Shown piece by piece: positions 23,901 through 32,900 of a stretch of DNA of 64,000 nucleotides. Made by a program: the position numbers and the translations under genes. Origin of the DNA: Adlercreutzia agrestimuris (GTDB lineage: Bacteria > Actinomycetota > Coriobacteriia > Coriobacteriales > Eggerthellaceae). Numbering within the stretch: the stretch's first letter is position 1; the number at the start of each line of letters is the position of its first letter. The stretch is taken from contig NZ_CALPCX010000001.1 of NCBI RefSeq assembly GCF_943193125.1, positions 558,001 to 622,000 on the forward strand, written 5' to 3'. The notes beneath the pieces were generated by a model that saw nothing but the letters and a program-made list of their open reading frames with translations, was not told the origin of the DNA and made no database searches.

Positions 23901-26900
23901 GAGCGTCCGGATCAGTGGACGGGCAAAGGCTGGACGCACGTGTATGAAGACACTGATGCAGCTGGCAACGTAACGCGTCGCGAAGTGTCGAAGCCAACGC
24001 GTAATGCTGCCGCAGGTCCTACCAGCCCGCTGTACAACTTCGTCAGCCAGGATATTTCACGCTTTGTTTTAGCTAACAAAGTACTGGACGGTCCTTCAAG
24101 CGTTAATTCATCAACAGGCGAGATCATTCCTGAGAAAGACTTTGACCTTGACGGTAATCTTACTGATGTCTTCGAATATGCTGAAACAGGCTACTTCAAG
24201 GTACGTCGTCCCAACGCTTCTGTTCGTGCTGATACCGCAGCACAGCGCCGCGTCCTCTTTAGTGATGACTTCGGCGTGGCATTGGCTGATGACTCGCACC
24301 AAGGTGGCGAGAATCAGTTCTATGTCACCCAGGCAATCAATACCGGTGCAGCAGTCAACAGCTTTATGGTTGATTGGCAAGTACCATATTGGGCAACAGC
24401 AGAAGGCAGTGTATATGACGCACCGTTCAATGATCAGAACACGCCGGTTATTCGCACGCGTCCTTATGTTGACCGCATTAACTCAGGTGTCTGGGAGATT
24501 CCGGGTGCCACGTGGTCTGACTACGTAGATGCTGAAGGCAACCCATGCGATGCATCCACTGAGGGTGCTCGCAAGGCACCGGGTGCAACGCCAACAAATG
24601 ATAAGGCTGAAGATGAGACGAAGCTTCGTGTCTTTGTCATGGCGCGCGTGGTTGACTGCACGCCAACGAGCCGTACAAGTGTTTACCACGAACAAAATGG
24701 TGCTGAGCTCCAAGAGTTTGAAAACTATGCATTGCCCGGTTCGGATGCTGATCGTGATTACTACTTCGGCGAAGATGACACGCTTGACTTCAACACCGCT
24801 GATGGCACCACGGGTACATGGCGCATTGTTGGTAGCCAAGATGGCTATGCAGTATCTGATAAGACCAACGCGGTGATTGATGTATCTAACATTTATCTGT
24901 CAGGCTATAACGATATTCGTCAGATTCGCTGGGTAGTGAAAGCGGTTGAACCAGGTTTGACTGGTTGGGATGCCTTGGCAAATGACAAAGCTGCATATGA
25001 TACGCCTATTCCTACTGGCTTCCGTCTTGACGTGGATGCTATGCCTTATGATGCAAGCACCGCCGAGACGCGTGCTGCTACGGCAGGCAAGCAAGAGGCA
25101 TACGAGGTTGATCCTGATCAGTTCAATACTGGTTGGGAGTGGGATAAGGACGAAAACGGCCGCTATGTCTATGATGAAAAGGGCAACCATGTAACAATTG
25201 CTAAGACGGTTATGCCTGAAACATTAACGGACAATGCAGCGGGCGTACTCATCCATTCACGTACGCTTGAAGACTTCAATACCGCGCGCGATCTGGGTAT
25301 CACCTCGCCGCTTTTGAAAGATGGTTCAACAACCAGGGCAGTTGCGGCAAATGCTGCTGCACATATGAACCACTATGCAACGGTATCGCTTCGCTATGAC
25401 GATACGAAGTTCGCCGAGCCGCAGCGCTCGCGTGCAGGCTTCTATCGTGACGCGGAGTATCCGACGCTGCGTATCAACATGGAGCAAGCGTACTTCACGG
25501 GCAATTCTGCAACGTCATTTGAGTGGGTTGTTGGCAAGCCTTCTATTGACGTAGCAACGTCACGTATGATGCGCTACTCCATTACGTTGACCAACTTGAG
25601 CGGTGATCAGCTCAAGTCTCTTGGCATGCCAACAGACTTTACGGACTACTGCTCTAACCCCGACATCTCAATGATCTTCCCGTTCATTGAAGGATTCGGT
25701 GCTGCAGCAACCCTGTCTCCGAAGGACTTCCAATACATTCCATATTCGCAATCGCAATCAACTGACTGCGAACTGAATATCAATTACAAGAACGAAGCCA
25801 TTCAAGAATTTGTGCCTGATTTGGACGAAAATGGCAACCCGATGTATGACCCTGATACGGGCGAGCCTTTGGGTTACTGGACGGTTGCTGATGGCGGTTA
25901 TGCAACGCCGATCAACCACGTGAAGCCCATGTGGACCTACCATATTGAGCAGCAAGATGCGACGTTCCAGACTACGCAAATCTTGAATAACCACGAGTTG
26001 TTGCTGACCGACCCGAAGGTTGGTGGAAGTCTGACAACCCAAGATAAGCTTGGTGACGTTAACTCTGGCATGAATCGTAAGTTCATGAACTGGCAGTTCA
26101 CAGGTATCGAGGACGAAGAAGGCCACGCAATGCGCGGATCGCTTGGTATGGGACAAGCCATTGTTATTGAGCTCATGATGCCAATTCGTTCTGATGCAAG
26201 TTCATCAATTGGGCAGTCATTGATGACGTCAACGGGTTATATTCACAAGTCGGGTAACTATGACCCCTATGTTCCGGTTATCCAAGGCAATGACAAGATC
26301 AGCTTCGTTTTGGACGAACGTGACGCTAACCTTGACAGTAATACGAATCAAATGATGCTCAAGGAAGAGTTGGAAGCTGCAGGCTTTGCGTCAAATATTA
26401 CGCAAGACCAATCCAAGTACTCCTCATCGATCATCAACACGATGTACACGCGTAACGTCAATGGTCCGGTTGCGGTTCCTGAGGGTACGAACTACACCTA
26501 CATGGCTCAAGCCGACAACCCCGGCGCAAGCCAGTTGGTAGCGAAGAACTATGTCCATACCGTACTTTTGGATATGCTTCCGCATGAGGGCGACACCCAG
26601 GTGTACTTCAACAGTGTGGATAGCGAAGATAACCAAATTGGTATCCCGCGTGATTCGCGTTGGAATGGTTGGATTAATGATCTTGATTCCATCAAGCTTA
26701 CGACGATGGATCCGCAAGATGCAAAGAACCCGGGCGGTCGTGTTCTGGCTGCTGATGAGGCAACTATTTGGGTTGGACCTATCAAGAAGGTATCAAACGA
26801 TAAGTTCATCCCGCTGCCTGAGTCTGAGATGCCGACCATGTATAACAAGGGTCGTGACGACGAGAAGACCACGTGGATGAACGAGCGTAGGTCTAATCCG

Positions 26901-29900
26901 GCGTTGCTGTATCAAGATAACTTCGTTCGTTTGAACGAATTGAAGACCTATGTTGCAGCACACCCAGATGAGGGCGAAAAACTCAAGAAGTCTATCCGTG
27001 GCATTTGGGCACAGGTTGAAAAAGATTCCATCATCCTGCCCTGCCAAGGCTACATTCGTCTGACCTATGACTTGCATGCTCCGTTGAACCTGCCGAAGTA
27101 TTTGGGCACGACAACTGGTGATGCTAACTTCGACATGAACTTGGAAGAAGAGTCAAATAACGAAGAATTGGCAGCACGTTTGGCAAGCGTATCGCAGTGG
27201 AACAGCTTCTTGCAGCGTATTAATACTGCGGGCAACTCGGCGGCAAACGACGCGGGTGCTCGTATGCAAGAGAACAAGCAAGCAGGTGCCTTTATTGATG
27301 CACCTGACGAGCGTGGTTACCTGGGCGACTATGTCTGGATTGACTACAACTGGGATATGTTGCAAAACGAAACCGACGGTCCGGTGGTGAAAGACGCACT
27401 TGGTCGTGAAACCACCTACCATAAGGCAGACAATGGACGCTTCATCTTGTCAACGGATAAGACCATTGATAAGACAACGGGCGAATGGACGGGTCTGTAT
27501 GGTGATGGCAATGTAACCAGTGACCTGTTCAGGGATCTTGACTTTGACGGCGTGCCGGATGATCCGGGTGTAAACGGCGTTACTGTTGAGTTGCTCAATG
27601 CATATGGCTTGCCATGTAACCGTGACGGCCAAGTGGTTCGCTATATGGAAAACATCAATGCAGCGGGCGAGTCTCGTTGGGTACTGTGCGACGATCGCAC
27701 AGGCGAGCCGGTGTTGAATGCGGCTGGCGGCTACATTAACGCTGACGCGGGTGCTCCGGCTACGTATGTGACTGAGTCTGACTACTTCGACAATAAGGGT
27801 TATTGGATCTTATCTAACCTGTTGCCAGGTCAGTATAAGTTGCGCTTTACCTTCCCGAAGGCATATGCAAACTACTCAGTTACGACCAAGTCAATTGGTC
27901 CAGACGATGCGCGCAACCCGATGGAGATCACCTACGTTGATGATGATCCTGCTACACCTGATGTAGACGAGACGGCTCTGGTAGCTGTCACCACGAATCC
28001 GATTGATGTTAAAGCAGTCAACTATGATGCTGAATACTTCAAGAAGACCGAGGATCCGTTCAGCAATCCTGATCCGACCCATGAGATCTATGACGCACGT
28101 GCAACAAGCTACGATGTGGGTATTTCTCGTCCGATCACCTATGCTGGCGTTGTTTATCGCGACGACCGCTATGACCAGCGCGATCCGGTGACCAACGAGT
28201 ATGCCGAGATTGATCCTGAGTTGATTGACGGCTACCTGGATTATCAGTCTGACCCGTCAAATACGGGTACTGCTCCAACAACGCAAAGAGAGCAGCGTTT
28301 GGCGAACATGCGCGTGAGCGTCTATCAGTATGATCCCATTACGGGAACTATTTCGGATGCTCCTATCATGGATGCCAATGGTGATGTGGCTGAGACGCTG
28401 ACGGATGAAAGTGGCGAATTCAAGTTCCGCTTGCGTCCGGGCTATACCTACTTGATTAGGTGCGTTGACGCTGTTGGCACGCGTCTGATTAAGCCGACGC
28501 CATACCTGTGGTCGAAAGACCCGCTTGCTGGTCCTGCAACCGACACGGGCGTGTGGGATAACGACTTGCGCAGTGCAGGCGGCATTGGCGAAACGTATCC
28601 GTTCGAGGCGGTTGTGCCCGTTGATGAAGACGGACATGCTGTATACGAGCAGGGCGAAGAATGGCGCGGCTACAAGGTATATCGCAAGCTGGCACTTGGC
28701 TACGTTGATGGCACGAAGGGCTATCTGGGCAACTATGTCTGGAACGACTTGAACTACAACGGTGTACAAGACTTGCTTGAGCCGGGTATTGAAGGTGTTA
28801 CGGTTACCTTGGAGCAATATTGGTGGAATCCGAAAGCTGGCACCTCGGGTGCTTGGCAGTTGGTACCGAACCAAGAGTACCTGACGCAAACCACCAACAA
28901 CGCTGGTCAGTATGTGTTCAAGGGCTTACGTACCTACGTGCCTGACCCATTGGATCCTGACCCGAATAAGCTGGATGAAGACAAAGAGAAGTTTGTAGCG
29001 GGTTATCGCTTGCGTATTGACCGCAAGACCTTAGCGGGCTTGACTACCACGTGGGGAACAACCCTGCGCAATTCCGCCTATGATGCAGATGGCGAAGATG
29101 ACGAAAATGACTCTGATCTTCGCTCAACTGAATTGGCGGGTCCGTCTACGGTGACGCCAGGTGAAACCGAGTTTACGCACTACTTCAATGAGTCCAACGC
29201 TGGCTTGAAAGCCGATCTGGATACTGGCATTGGTCCGAACTCCATGATTGTCTTGGCAGGTCCGGCAACTGAAGATTCGCAAGCAAATGACCTGAAGACT
29301 ATCAAGATCTCGCCGGCAGTAAGTTATACCTACGACCTCAACAACGCTCAGCGTTATGAGATGTGGGATGCTGGCTTGGTTGAGGTTCCTGAGGCTGAAG
29401 TTACCGGTCGTGTGTGGCATGACGCTAACTATGATGGCTTGCAAGCAACTGAAGAAGTGACCGATGAAGAGTCGGGCGAAACAACTGAGGGTTGGGCCGC
29501 CAGCGAGCCGGGTATGCCAGGCGAGTGCGTGATCATGACGCAGTGGTATTTCAACCCAGCTGAAATAAACACTGATGGCAGCCATTGGTTCCAAAATACG
29601 AACTTCGGTGCGGACCTTCGCACGACGGGTAAAGTACCTGATAGTTATATTTCTGGAGATGGCAGTGAAGTAGATCCGCTGCTGGTTCCAGGTGAGATTG
29701 GCGTACTAACTGATGAGGATGGTGCCTATAGCTTCAAGAACTTGCCGACCGCTTATACCTCTGATGAGGGCGCTCAATATCTGGCAGCATATCGCGTGCG
29801 CTTGGCGAACATTCACGTTGATCGTGCGGCTGATACGGGTGCAGATGAGGACGTACATTGGCTCTTAACACGCAGCCATGTGACGGGCGAAGATGGCGTT

Positions 29901-32900
29901 GAGGCATCACTTGCTATTGACTCTGACGTATTAGATAACGATACGCTTGCTTTGGTAAATGCTGACTATGTTGGTAAAGCAGGAGTAAATCGTCCTATTG
30001 ATGGTCAGATTATCTTGGCAGCCAAGGCTAAGACCGTTCGTGCTGATCAAGCATCTCAGGTAGATGTGCCTGGGCCGCAGGCAATGCCTACAGATGCAAC
30101 GGGTGCTATGGTTACCTATGATTGGCTCACGGTTCGCAATCGCGATGCCAAAGGCAACGCTGTCGTAGCTGGTGGCGATGCTGGTCAGCTGCCGCCTCCG
30201 CGCAATAGTATCGTAGGTGTCATTTGGAACGACGTTAATAATGATGGTATCCAGGACAAGGATGAAGACGGCAAACCTATTGCTCCGGAGCTGGGTATCA
30301 ATGGCTTGCGTGTCACCCTTGAGCGTTATGTGCCCGACCCCAACGACGAAGATGGCGATGGCGACGGCTGGAAGCATGACCCCAATTGGTACACGGATTG
30401 GACGAATGACCCAGATTATGATCCGGCAACCGATCCGGCTGATCCGTGGGAGGCTTACAAGCAGAACCCGCAAAAGGGTATCGGCAGTGACGCTGCAGGC
30501 CACAGCCAAGAAACGCATCAGGACAACAATGCTGATGGCATCTGGGTTAACGGTGTATATCGTTTCGACGACCTGCCTTCGCAAGCAATTGATGAAGCAA
30601 CAGGTGAGTCAATTGTGTACGCCTATCGTGTACGCATTACGTCAAGTGATGACATTCGCCGTACCTACCTGATTGCGAAATACCAGCAAGGTACCGAGTG
30701 GAAAGATGACTCTGACCTTCGTTACGTTGACGCATACCTCATGAACGTTGATGAGGGTCGCGAATATGACGTGCTGTTGGATGGAGCTACAAAGAGTTCG
30801 TTCAATGCGAACATAGTGGAGTATGCACCGTCGAATAACCCGAATCAGACCGGCTCAACAATGGGTCAGCGTTTGAATATGGCAACGAACAAAGCAAAGG
30901 CCATCATGGGTCATGCCGCAGCACTAAATTATGAATATGACTTAGGTGCAGGCAATGATCGTGCATGGAACGACGGTGGTGCACTTGAGCCGCCGACCGC
31001 TCGCTTGGGTGGTTATGTCTGGCGCGATGATGACTATGACGGCATCATGGATGAAGGCGAAGATGGCTTAGCTAACGTTAAGGTTCGCATCCAGCGTTGG
31101 TTCTACGAAGATGGCGCATGGGTACGCGGCGGTTCTGACGAAGTAATGACCGACGAAAACGGTTATTACGAGCGCATTGAGCCCGCGGTTGTACGTGGCG
31201 CTACCGACGTAAACATTACATGTTTGGCGGGTTATACCATTGAGGTTGTTCATGATGAGGCTAATGGTGGCGTAGGCAATGTTCCGCCGACTCAATACGA
31301 GCAGACCGATCCGGATAATCCTGAGGCTGATGCTGATGGCGTCAACTCGAAGGTGCTTCGTATGTCCACCAATCCGAAGGGTCTTTACACCAATGGCGAC
31401 CATGCCGTTCGTTGGTCGGTAGAGAATTCGGTAGGCACCAATGGTATTCGCACGTTGGATGGTCGCATTATTTTGGCAGGCATAGCCGACAAGGATACGC
31501 CAAGCCAGTATTCAATTCGCGGCTTTGACGTGACAGAGAGTGCCGATGAGATCCGTATGCATGCGGGCTTTGGACCGTTCCATAATTCGGACATTGTTGG
31601 TGTGATCTGGAACGACGCTGACTATGACGGTATTCGTGAGCATGTAACTTCGCTTGACGAGAAGGGTGAGGTAATACCTGATCCTCGCGGCAAGGAGAAG
31701 GGTATTGCGGGTCTTCGCGTAGCGCTGACGCAATACCATCTCATTGATGGCCAGTGGGTCCAAAACCTTGATTTCGGCAGTGGTCAAACGCCTGATGAGG
31801 GTGTTGAGCCTTCATCGATGATCGTGAAGTCGAATGCCGATGGTATTTATAGGTTTACTGATCTACCTGGCTATGTACAGGTTGGTGTGGACGATTACAG
31901 CATCGTGGCGTATCGCGTTCGCTTGCTTGATTCGCCGGTGGGTGCAGTTGTAACCAAGCATCATACGCATTTGGCCACAATTCGCACCGACTCTGACTTG
32001 GTCAGCGAGGATGATAATGGCGTAGAGTTTGCTCTTGGAGAGCAATATAAAGATACGTTCAACAACACCTTGCGTGATGATGGATTTGTCATCTTGGCGC
32101 GCGAGAAGCATGAGACGCATCATTCACTGTACGAAGTGACCTTGGGTGGCATTACCTATGACCCGATCGGTCCGGCCTTTGAAGAGCGTGGTGGCGACGC
32201 TGGATTTAGGTTGCCTCCGGGAACGCATATTGCGGGTCGCGTGTGGAGTGACAACGATCGCGATGGTATTGAGGGTGCAAACGAAGCTGGCATTGGTGGC
32301 GTGAAGGTTGAGCTGACACGTTACTGGTTCGACGGCGAGTTGGATGAGAACGGCAAACCGACTGGTACGGGTACGTGGGTTTATGACGACGCATTTGTTG
32401 TTGAAGAGCCCATTGAGCCGAAGCCAGGCGAGCCGACTGATCCTGAAGATCCTTCAGATCCGAGCGAGCCAAGTGATCCTACTGAGCCAAGTGAGCCAAC
32501 CGATCCGTCGGACCCGAGTGAGCCAGTTGACCCAAGTGATCCGGACAATCCTTCTGAGGGTGACGGAACCGAGGGCGAAGGCACCGAAGGTGGCGACGCC
32601 GAGGGCGAAGGCACTGAGGGTGACGGAACCGAGGGCGATGCTGGCGATGGTGAGATCGTGGCATTTGCTGAAGGTGACACTGAAGGTGGCGAGGGCACTG
32701 ACCCGACCGATCCTAGCGAACCCACGGATCCTGCTGATCCGGATAACCCTGCTGAGGGCGAAGGCGACGAAGGCAACGAAGGCAATGAAGGTGACGAAGG
32801 TGACGAGGGTGGCGAAGACGACTCGGATAATCCTGACGAACCGGTTGATCCTGACACGCCAACCGAGCCGGTGCCTGATATGCGCGTTGTGCCGGTAAGC

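Noticed and set aside
28257..28889. 210-codon minus-strand frame inside the giant gene
   Set aside because: It lies opposite SdrB-like domains with clear coding sense on the plus strand; there is no start signal and no family resemblance.
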